Shown here in pieces: positions 35,095-47,002 of a stretch of 64,000 bases of DNA. The first letter of the stretch is position 1. The number at the start of each line of letters is the position of its first letter. The stretch is from Periplaneta americana (taxonomy: Eukaryota; Arthropoda; Insecta; Blattodea; Blattidae): NCBI RefSeq assembly GCF_040183065.1, contig NC_091132.1, positions 161,098,602 through 161,162,601 on the forward strand. The letters are read 5' to 3'. A model generated the notes under the pieces. It had not been told where the DNA came from, did not search any database, and saw only the letters and a list, made by a program, of their open reading frames with translations. Made by a program: the position numbers and the translations under genes.

Positions 35095-35962
35095 AGGAAT
35101 TGGACTAAAATTAACACAAGCAATGCGAGAAGAAAAGGATGAGAAGAAGCCTGCCTCAGAAGATAAAACTAAGTTTGGAAAATGTTCCAGGAACGAGTTC
35201 AGGAGAAAGTGCAACAAAAAGGAATGTAGACCAGGAAAAAAGACCAAAAGACTGTCAAAAATATAATAGGTGTAAAGCATTCCTCTGCCAAGATCATGGA
35301 AATATTTTAGGCCTATTACAACATTTGCAAAGACTAAATTGGTCATTATTTCGTGTTCACACATTGGAAAATAAGACATTATTTGCTTTTTTTGAACCAA
35401 GGCTTAAATAAAATAAAATGTTTTACTATTAGATCCATTTTTCAAATCCTGGGTCAAACTGACCCATTCACATGTGTGACAAAGTTTCAAACATAATAGG
35501 AAGGTTAATCGAGTATATGATAATAATTTAGAATAGAGTTGAGACACAGGATCCAAACATCATCGCCTACCTTATTGCTTTGCTTCAAATAATTTCAAAT
35601 TAACAGCTTTTCCTTATTTCTCAGTGACAAACTAGTTGTAATAATAAATTTGTTATATTTTACATATAATAAATTATATTATAAAATAACATAATACTTT
35701 ATAAAATTATGTATCAAATTCGTTTAATATTTGTATACAATATAATATAGGTATATGGTTTTACTTCTTACAGGAGTTGTGTTCTTCCATTTTCAGCGCG
35801 AACAAATCATAACATACTATAATTGTTGTTTGGGTCAACGTCTCAACTCTCATTGTAAAGGAACTCTAGTGTCTACATTTTACAGTTAATGACGGATTTA
35901 TTATTTCATCGCTCCAATTTGTTTTATTTCAGTGCATAATGTATCTAGATATATTCATTGTA

Positions 35963-36961
35963 CGAGGCGCATCCAGAAAGTAAGTTTCCCGATTTTTCCC
36001 CTTGAAAGTAAACGTAATTAGCCGTGTCAATTGCGCATGGGTAACAGATCTATGACGTTTCAATCATATGCCAGCCGGACAGGTCCCGCCTGGTGCCAGT
36101 AGCGTGGCAGCAGTGGTCCGAAATCGAAGCTTTTATTCCTTCTCTCGCCGCCGCAATGCGCCAATTGAAGTTCATCGGCAGCTCTGTCAGATCTATGGGC
36201 CGAACATCATGAGTAAGCAGATGATGCGTCGCTGGTGTAGGCAGTTTTCCGAAGGTAGTCAAAGTGTCCATGATGAAGAGCGTAGTGGGCGACCGTCCCT
36301 CATCAATGATGATCATGTTGAGCTGGTGCGGCAGTGCATCACGGAGAACCGTCGCTTCACGATTACGGAGCTGAGCAGCCATTTTCCGCAGATATCGCGA
36401 TCCTTGTTGCATGAGATTGTCACTAAGCACCTGCTGTTCAAAAAAGTGTGTGCCAGGTGGGTGCCGAAAAACCTGACACTCGAACACAAAATGCAACGTT
36501 TAGAAGCAGCACTGACATTTCTGCAACGGTATCACGATGACGGCGACGAGTTCCTCGACAGGATCGTCACGGACGATGAGACTTGGATTTCGCACTTCAC
36601 CCCGGAAACTAAGCAGCAGTCAATGCATTGGCGGCTTAGTGGCTCTCTGGTCAGGACGAAATTCAAACAGACGCTGTCGGTACGGAAAGTGATGTGCAAG
36701 GTGTTCTGGAACAGGAAGGGCATTCTGCTCATTGACTTCCTTCCAAGAGGTGAAACAGTGAATGCTGACTTACTGTGAAACACTGCGAAAATTGCGACGT
36801 GCCATTCAAAAGAGGACGCGTGGAATGCTTACTGTAGGTATTGTGCTCCTCCATGACAATGCTTGTCCACATACGGCTCGGCGCACAGCAGCTGTTTTGA
36901 CGGAATTTGGCTGGGAGTTGTTTGATCACCCACCCTACAGTCCTGATCTTGCGCCCTCTTG
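35963..36961 (+). mobile_element. mariner transposon, 3'-truncated
   Basis: It starts at CGAGGCGCATCCAGAAAGTA, directly after a TA that matches the empty TA of the right arm (54294-54295). The frame at 36068-36778 (236 codons) has the HTH region, signature WVPKNLT and first catalytic Asp in TDDETW (residue 170). A small deletion near 36770 shifts the frame. The next frame carries LLHDNACPHTA with the second Asp and ends at YSPDLAPS just before the third Asp, where unrelated sequence begins. The 3' inverted repeat is gone. Confidence 0.92.
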
Positions 36962-36989
36962 TAACACACTATACTCAGTTTGATCCACA

Positions 36990-37419
36990 GTGCTGAAATG
37001 AATATAAAAACTAATCAGTCTGCGCTATAATCAAAGACACATGACACAGTTATCAATAGAAAGGACAAGGCGTCTGCAACTAATAGAATAGCTATTCAGG
37101 GATTCCAAGAAATCAGAGTGGACATTAATATGTGCTAGTCTACATGCATAAAGATTATGAAAGTAAAGCTCCAAGGAACGAAAATTGATACATTCAACGG
37201 AGATATTAAAGCACTTTCACCAGGAAAGACAATCCGTTATCTACGGGTGAAATTTGCATATGAAATTGTTTTCGATCCACAAACTACGATGAAACATCCG
37301 AAATGTAAATTGGAATCGTTATCTTCCCCTTCCCTTCTCCAGTTGAACCAACAATTTTCTGTCCGTAATTTCGCAATCTGTTCAACACTCATTTACATTT
37401 TCCAAACGATCCCCTTTAA
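36990..37419 (+). mobile_element. R2-like LINE, left part
   Basis: The open frame at 37157-37435 encodes KVKLQGTKIDTFNGDIKALS then a segment ending FAICSTLIYIFQTIPFK. This is part of the region after the RT fingers and palm in an R2-type element. It continues after the inserted TTAA element at 38556. The clade is supported by the C-terminal CCHC motif of the right part. The 5' edge is not clear. Confidence 0.6.
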
Positions 37420-38555
37420 GGGTATATGTACGTGAACGACCACAAATATTATCAGAGAATGAAGGCTCTAAATTTCTAAAATTTTAAAATGAAATGAACT
37501 CACAATTGGACAAAAATTACAAGGTTCCACAACAAGTCTTATTGAAACTTAAATATCTGATAAAAGTACAAAAAAGTTACTAATTATATTTTTAAGAATA
37601 CACTTTTTACTTCAAATGAAATTTTCCAAAATTTGACAATTTTCACAGATATTATTATTTTCATAACTCCACAACCATTAGAGATACAATTCCGAAATAT
37701 TGTACACTGATTTAACATGAATTTATGTAAAAGGTAGACTACAATAATGCCCATTTCTTTGAAAATAGAAAAATTAGGTCACAAAACATTATGTAAATTT
37801 TAATATATTTTATATAGGACAAATAAAATATTAACTGTATTAAAATAAACAACTCTACATGTTTGAGAGCAGTCTACTTTTCAGGAAAAAGTGTTTATTA
37901 CATACAGAAAAAATATTAAAGATGTCAGAGAGACCATAAAAACGTTATGGTTACAAAATGATGTAACTGCAGAATTTTTTTATACTCTGATAAAAGTTGC
38001 TTACAAATAGCTTTTATGGAACCCGCTGGTTCATTGCCGGCCTAACATAAGCCCGCCATCGGTCGCTATCCCATGCAAGATTAATCCAGTCTCTATCACC
38101 ATATCCCACCTCCCTCAAATCCATTTTAATATTCTCCTACCATCTATGTCTCAGCCTCCCCAAAGGTCTTTTTCCTTCCGGTCTCCCAACTAACACTCTA
38201 TATGTATTTCTGGATTCGTCCGTACGTCCTATATGGCCTGCCGATTTCTAACGTCTGGATTTAATGTTCGTAGTTACATCAGGTGAAGAAAACAATGTGT
38301 GCATTTCTGCGTTGTGTAACTTCCTACATTCTCCTGTAACTTCATCCCTCTCAGCCTCAAATTACTCTGAGAAAACTGATTTGAAAAATATTAGTATTTT
38401 TTTTTATACTTTTATTAGATATTTTAGTTCTAATAAGTCTTGTTGTGGTACCTTGTAATTTTTGTCCAACTGTGAGTTCATTTTCTTATAAAATTTTAGA
38501 AATTTAGAGTCTGAATTTTCTGATAATATTTGTGGTCGTTCACGGACATATACCC
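37420..38555. mobile_element. TTAA-flanked element with long inverted repeats
   Basis: Ends GGGTATATGTACGTGAACGA and, inverted, GGGTATATGTCCGTGAACGA. The inverted repeats extend at least 150 bases on each side with roughly 85-90 percent identity by eye. Flanks are TTAA (37416-37419) and TGAA (38556-38559), a decayed TTAA. It carries no transposase and is probably a piggyBac-type MITE. An RTE LINE fragment sits inside at about 37990-38366. Confidence 0.75.
37990..38366 (-). mobile_element. RTE-like LINE 3' end fragment
   Basis: It matches the 3' end of the element at 62930-64000: the complement of RDRWR, PLGRPRRRW-like and VTGEWRKLHN-like coding. It is short, 5'-truncated and broken, and nested inside the TTAA element. 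Confidence 0.85.
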
Positions 38556-39224
38556 TGAAGGATTCACCTCACATTCCTAGAACTCACATAAGATGCTCCG
38601 GAGTATCCTTAAAGAAATTCTACAACTTCCTTCCGACCTTCCAGATAAATTGATCTATATTGAAAACAAGTTGTAAGGTATCGGACTCTTCCGATCTCGA
38701 TGGGAATATGTACTACAACATTTCAATTCCCTACGCACTCTCCAGAAGTACGCCAATTCGAATAGGGCTACAATAACTGAGATCTTACTCGAGAGAGTAC
38801 AGACGCCCTGAGTACACTCCACCTTCTACCAGACGACACCTTATTTAATCTCGAAGAAAGTTTCCTTGAAGTACGGAAAGTCAGATGAAGATTACGGGAA
38901 CTTGACTTCAAAAAAAGAAAATGCTGTGAACTACCCCACTAAGGAATGGGCGTTGAACTCTTTGCGGAACATTCCTCTGCTAATCGTTGGATAACGCAGC
39001 AGTTTCGTGCCATACCTGGAAGGACCATGGACAACTGCTGCTGCCATTACTGCGGCACCAAGATATAAACTCTCCCACACGTACTCGGGTGTTGTCCATA
39101 TGGCGAGGCTTTACACAATACCAGAAACCACAAACTAAGAAGTGTCATTGATCAAGCACTGCGTAATATTGGGTTGACTGTTTTCGAAGAGTTTCATGGT
39201 TATAAACCACCAGCAGCATTGTAG
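38556..39224 (+). mobile_element. R2-like LINE, right part with C-terminal CCHC motif
   Basis: It resumes the R2-type frame: LRSILKEILQLPSDLPDKLI, then LFRSRWEYVLQHFNSLRTLQ. It ends with CHYCGTKI, a stop, TLPHVLGCCPYGEALHNTRN and a final FEEFHGYKPPAAL. The C-x2-C-x8-H-x3/4-C pattern is typical of the C-terminal finger of R2-clade proteins. Several stops and shifts make it inactive. Confidence 0.65.
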
Positions 39225-39863
39225 GCTAGATAAGATCGCTTTCCAAGACCATCGGATAGGTTTGATAATTAACCATACAGTTCATTTGGATATATGCTAG
39301 AGCCAAACACAAGATGTTCATAAGGAAAAACCATTAATATATAAGCCAACAATCCCGTATTGTCAAGAGAAATATCAACTACAGCAGATAGAGGTAACAG
39401 ACTTGAAGGTTGCAGGAAGAAAATCCATACCAAATCAGCCTTTTGAGTTTTGCAAGCCCTTTCATTTGCTATCATCTGTAACATAATTACCAAGGTTTGT
39501 TTACTTTCATTGAAAGGTTAGATTGCATTGTTAAGAAATAACCTCAGATAAGACATTGAACATTGGTTTTATAATTCAGAACGAATTATTCATGTAAATT
39601 GTAGTATTCAAAATTTTGCATTGTAAATGGTTACACTTTATCTTCTAGACAGACCCTGTTTAGAGAAAGTGTTGGATAATAATAATTCATGAATCAGATA
39701 TTAATACAGGCGAATATGCTTTCTGTTGGTGTCCTGGTTTTTAGACTTTTTTTGTGTTTATTTGCGGAGCTGATTACGAAAATGACACGGGATAGATCAC
39801 AGCACTTTATTTCTTAGATATTGTTGACATTATACATTATTAATATTAGGTGCCCTACACAAA
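39225..39863. other. No gene recognised
   Basis: Short frames only, with no repeat family recognised. Confidence 0.4.
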
Positions 39864-40650
39864 ACTGCCTTCATTTATACACCGACGGATCCTTGATCTC
39901 CTGAGAACAAGGTGCCGGTGTGGGTGTTACGTGCTGTCTTTTCTCAATTTATAGATCTCTTGGATATGGAACAACAAGTTTTGATGAAGAAATCATTCCA
40001 ATAAGCGAAAGCCTCAGGAATCTTCTATGCCACATCAATAAAATTAAGAATGCAGTTATATTGTCAGATTCCAAAGCAGCTATTCTATCAATAGTCTCTG
40101 AATACACACCTTCATCTCAAACAGCAGAAATAACTAAAATGCTCTCTCAATAAAAGAACTGTATTCCAACGGATACCATCCCATTGTGGAATCCTGGGAA
40201 AAGAGAATGCGGATGCTTTAGCAAACAAGGGCAGCACTGCTACTTACAGACCTGTTACTAAATCTACATATCACTCTGTGAAAAGATTTATTAAATCTAC
40301 ATACTTAGACTTTAAGAAACAAAATTTGATAAAACAATCTCAAGGGAAGAAATGGACTCTCTGCATCATAATCCACAGTTAATTCCCGATTTACCACGAA
40401 AATCGTCTGTAGCTGCATTTAGATTGGCAACAGGCCATGATTGTTTGGCCAAGCACCTGCATAGAATTGGAATATATCAGTCCCCTAACTGCCCGTTGTG
40501 CAATTCAAACCAAGAAGTGGATTCGGAACAAGACAAAATCTGTGCTTCAGTGGTTTACCATGATAACATCTTTGAAAAATATTGGAGTGCAAGAGGGCAA
40601 ATGACTTTATTGTCAAACGCCTGACATTAAAAAACAACAACAACAACAAC
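39864..40650 (+). mobile_element. LINE RNase H domain fragment
   Basis: Frames in order show LYTDGS (first catalytic Asp), FDEEIIPISESLR, ILSDSKAAILS (another catalytic Asp), ENADALANKGS (last Asp), then FRLATGHDCLAKHLHRIGIY and CPLCN, ending EKYWSARGQM. This is the RNase H and C-terminal part of an I/R1/Jockey-type non-LTR element, with a tail of AAC repeats near 40635. It is 5'-truncated and has several frame breaks. Confidence 0.8.
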
Positions 40651-42153
40651 ATATTATACAATAAAAAATTTTAAATTATGATTTAGTAGATTATTCGTAA
40701 TTACATACATTTTTATCACGGTTTTAGATGACTACATAATTTCGGATATCATCTTTTATAGGCAGCCGCTTTTTGGAGTTTGCTTTTCTGTTGCATAGGT
40801 TGTGTTTTTGTGTGCATACAACTTAGTATAGTTATGATCGGATAGCTGGTTTGCAGAATTATAGAGTTAATCATATCTTTTAATTTTTGAAGATGGAGCA
40901 TCACAAAGAAATGCCCAATTCTCAACAGTCGTGCTTGATTCATCCCCACATGTTTCCTATATACTTCTGGGAGTAAACACTAAAAGTTAGCAGAAAACCT
41001 ATTTCCATGTCTGTGAATGCAGTACATCTATGTTATCTTGTTGTCTAGAGGGAGATCGAAATGATCCCATAGGTCATATCCTGACCTACCTTCAACTATG
41101 AGAACTGCACCGCACTCTGATAAGGTATCTATTCCACTCTTCCAGAAGCTATCACAGTTCTCAGTAGATGAATATTATCTGTCTTTACGTGTGATACAGC
41201 ACAAAGTAAAGAAAGTGGGGACAGCGACAGTGATTTTCAAACTTCATATTTTGAATGGTTTGACCAGGACGACTTGAGTGATTGTAACATATCCATTTAA
41301 GGATAATTTATTAACATATCAAAACACAATTTCTCAAAATTTAATCGACAGTATAATTTCTCTACATTCGAAAGTTCAATTTACTAAAGGAGATGAATTA
41401 GATAATAAATAAAACAAATTACTCTTGACTGCTACAGCCTACAAAAATAAAAAAATAAATAATCTTGCTGAAATTCTAAAGCAGTTCCTATGAAACAGAC
41501 CTTGTAATTTTGGAACAGTTCTCAAAGACGATTGGAACTTCACAATATTCTGTGTTTTTATTCAGTTCAAGACGAAGTCCCGTCCCTTCTTTGTCACTTA
41601 AGACATTATTCTCTGTCTCATAATCAAAAAAGCCATGTATGATAAATTTTCTTGCACTTCGTAATATGAAAATGTGTAGTCCAGTACGAGCACAGACACG
41701 AAAATCTGCAGATGGTTGCTGTTGAAAAAAGTAACTCAACCTGTAAGTACAGAAGTATAGACAGGCAAAACTTGTCACAGCTTTTGCAGCACTCGAATTG
41801 TGCAGCACGAAAAACAGACGACTAGCAAAATGCACAGGGATTGCAGCCGCAGTAGAATTGTTGCCAATCAAAGTAGTGACGTGATGGTACCCCAAAAGAG
41901 ATCATTGTTGTCGAAGGACAGCAGAATAATAAAGCAGCAGATATAGTACGAGTTATACTGTGTTGCTTTTTATGGTAATGATAATTTTAGTCGATCTTAT
42001 TTCAGTACCAAGATATACAGAGGCGTTCATAAGATTAACTACAAAAATATAGTAGATAAAAATAATATCACACATGACAAATTTATTTCCTACGTCTTCA
42101 TTAAATGAAGTACAGAAACAATGGACGAAGCAAAACAAACACAATGTACTTAC
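40651..42153. other. No gene recognised
   Basis: The longest frame is 135 codons on the minus strand (41488-41895). It has no domain I recognise and no splice or promoter signal that I would trust. Confidence 0.4.
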
Positions 42154-42236
42154 CTGTCAGTCAAAGTTTCATTCTCTTATGAAGATGAGTCTTCTAACTG
42201 TGCCTGGTGAACTGTGTCCTCATCCAAAAAATCTTC
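42154..42236 (-). pseudogene. Orphan ZNF-type exon D3
   Basis: Exactly 83 bases between a good acceptor (CTTTTTCAG) and donor (GTAAGT), with the same length and phases as exon 3 of genes A and B. It encodes EDFLDEDTVHQAQLEDSSS, then TAA in frame, then ENETLTD plus two bases of Arg. The resemblance is at family level (acidic, ending LTDR against LTER). No finger exon of its own is found downstream on this strand. Confidence 0.7.
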
Positions 42237-45007
42237 CTGAAAAAGTGAGTAAATAATGAAGAAAGATTTAACAGACCATATCAGTCACTGGTTTCCTATA
42301 TCATACACCTCACTATTTAAACCCAGTGAATACAATCTAACTTTTTGATATTGCTATAATGACTTTTACACAAAATCCAATTGCTTTCCTCGATCTCCAT
42401 TGATTTACAGCCTTCATGTATCCTTGTTTAAATTCAGGATATTTGCGTTTATTGTAACCCATGAGAATCAAGTTTCAACATTGGAAATATGTGCTTATCA
42501 TGTATAAATTACCTGCAAGAAACGTAACCACAAATTGCAGCAACATTTGAAGTAAAGAACAGTAAAAAGATTATATATTGGAACACTAATATATTTCGCT
42601 GTTGAAAGCTTTATTAGATCGAAATTCAGATTCTAACAGGACATAGCAGCAGAAAGTAAAAGTATTGCTACCAAAGTTACAAATAAATTTCTAATTCAGA
42701 TAACGAAGTTTATGAGATTCACGGTCTTTTTTCCCTGGACATAAGACTCCTCAAATAATTCCCGCCACCCGATCATTTTTCCCTAAAACCACTTTACCCA
42801 ATTGTTTCTCCCTATATACATTTTCCTTGTTGCCTCGTAACCCAATAAAAATTTGGCTACGTTGTCAGTGAAATTTATTACCAAATATAAAAAGTTTTAC
42901 CATTTTATATAGTGCGAAATGATGACCCAGTGTCCTTAAATATTCTCAAATCCTGTCTTCCTCCTCTGTAATGAACAACAATGGAAAGTATTCTTTGCTG
43001 TACTTGTTAATCCTAGAGATAGTTGATTAATAGCTGTTTATGTGTCACTTTTTTCTTTTTGAGTCTCTGCGAGAGCTACATATAAGGAAGTGTGATGTTT
43101 TCCCAAAATTGTTTGTGCCATGCTTCAAAACCGTTATTGGTGCAATGTTGACCATGAATTGTTGCATAATAGTCCCACTGTTCTGGAGGGTATCTCAGTT
43201 GGACATGGCGTATTCTTCCTCTACTTGGTGTACCGGTGATGTATGTAGTTTTGAAGTACACTGCAATTTCACTAAGTTCTTCAGGTAATTACTGAAACAA
43301 GTTTTCTGAAGCATCTAAAACATCTTCAATTGGTATGAACATTGAATTGACTCCCGTTCTTAATGATGTATTTTAGGGAACATTGACTGGCACAAGTGGA
43401 AAAAGCAGCAAGAGATTTGGTATTAGAAAAAAACTGTAAGTGCGGAGTTTTTAATGGCAACCTCAAAATCGAACATAATTTTGGCTGGGGGGAGCGTAAA
43501 CTGCATTCCAAACCTTTCAACTAAAGTCTCACCATCGAATAAGGATTATAAAGAATGGACACTTTGCGTCGGTACCTTTGATGTAGTCGGACTGATTTCA
43601 ATGACCTTCAAGCCAGCTAGAGCGTGAGATTCTGCTTTCTCCCTAGAGTTGGCGCCAGGGGCGGCTTTCGAAAAGGGGCTGCGGAGCTGCAGCACCCCCA
43701 GACATTTGTGGCTCCTGTCCCGTTTTATGTTGTGTAATACATATATTATACAGTCTCTATTTAGCGGCTCGAATGTTTTAAAAAATTTCGCTCTCAATGA
43801 CATGCACGCAATCGTTAGTGACAGTGGCGTATACTGGTTTAAGGGTCTGGGCTACTGCTGACCCTATTATTACGCAAAATATATTTTAAAATCCCTATAA
43901 TAAAATTCCTTACCTATTTATATGTGAATTCCAGACGTCTTGATTGGGACGAAAATACTTTGATGACTTCGTCATTGAAATTACAGTTGGGCTGGTATCC
44001 CTGGTAGTCCGCAAAATACGCCCCTGGATAGTGAAGTCACTTCCTCCCCTGGTGCTGCCAGAGTGAAACCAGAGACAAGGACTATAGGGTGAAGCCACTT
44101 CCTCCCCTGGAGCTCCCAGTCTCGTCTCGGATGCTTTGCGCGTTAGTTTTACCCTTCCTCCCTGCTGTCCCTTGCCGTGAATCCACAACTGAGTTTTCTT
44201 ATATCTTTCGAGTTTTTCTCTTAAATCACTCAATGTTTTTGGTTTAGGTACTCGATCCCTCCTATGCTCTAAGAGTCCTTTTTAAATGTTCTCTTTCTGG
44301 TAAATGAAATGAAACGTCACATGCAACTCTCGGTGATTCCATTCGAATCAATTATGATGGAGTTACCTCGGGATGTTCCTTAGCTGTTCCCTTTAAACGA
44401 TGGTAAGTTCTCAATGAACTTTCTCGTGATCACATGAAAAGGCATGATTTCCCTCTTCAAGTGTAATAATTGCATTCCCAGAGCCATTGGTTATGGTAAT
44501 TGTTTTGCATTCCGGTTTCCTGTAACATGTCCAATACTCATTCACCTCTCTAGAATTTATCCTTTGATACACAGTACGTGCCCACCCCAATATGAGGTTA
44601 TAATTTGAGAAACGTTGGGCTTTTTATTTCTTAATTTATAAGAGCGTTTGATATTCCACTTGAAAAGTTTTAACTGCTTACAACTGTTTCCATGGAGAGA
44701 AATGTAAATGTTATAAAATTGTATGAATTAGTTGAGAGGATAAACGGTATAAGGGACAAAAGGTTTTTGCAGAAAAAAAAACTGCTAGAAAAAAAAAGTC
44801 TTAGGGAATAATTGTTGTAGGGAAAAATGATATAGTGAGAAAACATTTTAGGGAAAAATTCCTTGAGAAAAATGACCGGGAACGATGTTATGGAGACCCA
44901 ATTTCGTAGGAATCGATATGAATGCCGATTTTGTAACTGCAAGTTCAGAACATTATAAAATATTTGGATATGTAACACGCGCTGTCAAACAAGTTGCGAT
45001 ATTATTA
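42237..45007. other. Intron/spacer between orphan exons D3 and D2
   Basis: No gene seen. A stretch of about 100 bases near 43540-43640 recurs near 54140-54240 (shared GGACACTT.GCGTCGGT and TTTCAATG.CCTTCAA motifs). A pair of related 30-base blocks (CACTTCCTCCCCTGG) lies near 44031 and 44090. Confidence 0.45.
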
Positions 45008-45016
45008 AACAACAAC

Positions 45017-45071
<55 letters not shown>

Positions 45072-45104
45072 GTAGTAGTAATAATTATAATAATAATAAT
45101 AATA

Positions 45105-45179
<75 letters not shown>

Positions 45180-45180
45180 T
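45008..45180. repeat. AAT followed by ATT microsatellite (inverted tract)
   Basis: A run of AAT units changes to a run of ATT units, so the tract can fold on itself. The Asn/Tyr open frame over it is an artefact. Confidence 0.95.
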
Positions 45181-45413
45181 TCCTATAAACTTACTTTTTA
45201 ACAAAGTTAAAGGACTTCCAAATCTTCTGCGAGTTTTGTATAAGCCTTTACATTTGTTTGAACCCATAATTCAATGTCTGGCATAGTAATTGCTAGATGT
45301 AAAAGAAAGAAAAAAAAATTCGTAAACTTAAAATGAAATCTATTTTAGGCAGAAGTATTTCCAGTGCATTCGAGATAATTCTCTGTTCCCTGCCAGAAAT
45401 ATAAGTGCAAATG

Positions 45414-45414
<1 letters not shown>

Positions 45415-45488
<74 letters not shown>
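45415..45488. repeat. ATT microsatellite
   Basis: A near-perfect ATT trinucleotide run of about 74 bases. Confidence 0.95.
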
Positions 45489-45630
45489 TTATTGCAAATC
45501 TAAAATGAAAACTGGCCAATTTGTGAATGTACCGGTAATTGATAATAGGAAACAGTTAAAACAATTCGATAGTATTAAACAGTCCTATATTAAAATATGC
45601 ATATGTGTATACTGCCAGTGAACCACTTAC

Positions 45631-45771
45631 ATCAACTTCAGATTTCACCGCATGAAAGGTAAAAGGGAGTGGTGTGGTGTCTTCAACCTTTATCTCTGAT
45701 TTGATAAACTAACTCTCATCCACGCATTCTGGCTTCATGCTGGATACTTCTAGATGCGATAAATGCTCGTC
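45631..45771 (-). pseudogene. Orphan ZNF-type exon D2
   Basis: 141 bases, phase 0-0, acceptor TTCTGTAG and donor GTAAGT. It encodes DEHLSHLEVSSMKPECVDES, then TAG in frame, then FIKSEIKVEDTTPLPFTF and HAVKSEVD. It keeps two SUMO-consensus motifs (IKVE, VKSE) at the same places as exons 2 of A and B. It pairs with D3 on the same strand, 3.4 kb apart. Its stop and the missing finger exon make it a relic, unless another isoform uses it. Confidence 0.72.
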
Positions 45772-46082
45772 CTACAGAACAAAAATTCATCATGAATAAT
45801 TCTATTAGTTATTTTAAAGATGACTTTACGTGGAACAGTCGCCAATCTGCTTCTGCATGGCAATCATTGACTAACATATGCACGTCACTAACAGATGCAG
45901 ATTTGAAAACAATGTACTTTAAGCTTTTCCACATATTTAATAAAAGTCACAGTTTTACTTGTCAATAAGTGGTAGCATGTACTCCATAAATACTAATCAA
46001 ATGAGTGAGAAAATGTTACTGTTGTAGGACATCGGAAAGCTCCTGGCCTGAATACAATTATGTCTTACAAATTATAATTCAG

Positions 46083-46398
46083 AATAAAATTTTGGTAATT
46101 TCCCAGAAGACGGGCAAAATCCAACATGGCTGACGAAAACTACCAAAAACGTTCTGCCAACTATGAAGTTCAAATGCCACCAAACATCACAAAATCGAAG
46201 ACGGAAAATCAAACAAATATTTATATTTTTAAAGAAGAATAAACCCTTCAAAAAATGAAAATATGTTTAATTTTCCAACTTCGGATTTTTTTGGTGTTTG
46301 GTGGCATTAGAACTTCATAGTTGGCAGTACTTTTCTGGCAGTTTTCGTCAGCCATGTTGGATTTTGCCCGTCTTCTAGGAAATTACCAAAATTTTATT
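46083..46398. mobile_element. Foldback MITE at the edge of the ZNF C block
   Basis: 316 bases with inverted arms of about 110 bases (AATAAAATTTTGGTAATTTC outermost, GCCATGTTGGATTTTGCCCG inside). It is flanked by CAG on both sides. Sequence to the right is homologous to intron 3 of gene A, while sequence to the left is not, so the homology break falls exactly at this element. Confidence 0.85.
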
Positions 46399-46764
46399 CA
46401 GAAGAACTGTCTGCCTGAATCATCCAGCAATAATCAGACATCACATTCACACTGCACTTCCCTTGGTATCTGGTTGCCATAATGCACTGTTAAAACTTTC
46501 TTCATGTTCTTCACTCAAAATGCGTAGATTTTCAGGAAAAAAAATAGATGGACATTCAAGAAGTGGGCCTTTATAGTCATATTGCAGCTCAAGGTCTCGA
46601 AACTCTCCAACTTAATGTGTAGAGTTGTTTGTAATTGAAGTCTTAATAATACTGTAGGAAATTATGTAGTACGATAATATTTTAAGTCCATTCCAAGCGT
46701 TCTTCTGCAAAGTGTTAATCATGGTTGCAATGTCACTGTGTAAAATTAATTTGCTTCTTTTATT

Positions 46765-46823
46765 TAATTATTTATTTGTTTGTCTATTTACTCATTGATT
46801 GATTGATTGATGGATGGATGTGT

Positions 46824-46858
<35 letters not shown>

Positions 46859-46959
46859 CTCATTGCTTGATTGATGGATATATTTATTTATATACTCGTT
46901 GATTGATGGATTTATTTATTTATTTATGTATTTACTTATTTATTTATTTATTTATTTAC

Positions 46960-47002
<43 letters not shown>

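Larger units (their letters stand above)
33428..35504 (+). mobile_element. piggyBac-like DNA transposon with TTAA target sites
   Basis: 2077 bases bounded by TTAA at 33424-33427 and 35505-35508, with terminal inverted repeats CCTTCCTATT and AATAGGAAGG. Palindromic GGGTC...GACCC motifs follow just inside each end. Broken frames in between match piggyBac transposase in order: SAGESLQELWDSMYGRPFF-like, RRVLRYDN, TDNFFTSYI, LAEELLKRNLTLVRTLRKN, KPEIILHYNKTKEGIDTTDK and a Cys-rich tail. A CA-rich microsatellite (33690-33802) and a SINE (34311-34654) lie inside. The right arm has the empty site with one TTAA. Confidence 0.9.
28043..35962. repeat. Large inverted duplication, left arm
   Basis: Pairs in inverted orientation with 54294-57964. 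The outer end is GTTCAGACAGAC at 28043, which matches the end of the right arm at 57964. The inner end runs into a mariner at 35963. After removing the P-like element, a SINE and piggyBac, the arms are collinear. Shared contents are SINE, LINE pieces, finger relics, a foldback element, a tRNA-like SINE head and an AT tract. Confidence 0.9.

Noticed and set aside
41488-41895. 135-codon minus frame as a possible gene
   Set aside because: No recognised domain, repeat match or splice context; it may be chance or an unrecognised transposon.
44885-45286. 133-codon frame with poly-Asn then poly-Tyr
   Set aside because: It is a direct translation of the AAT/ATT tract.
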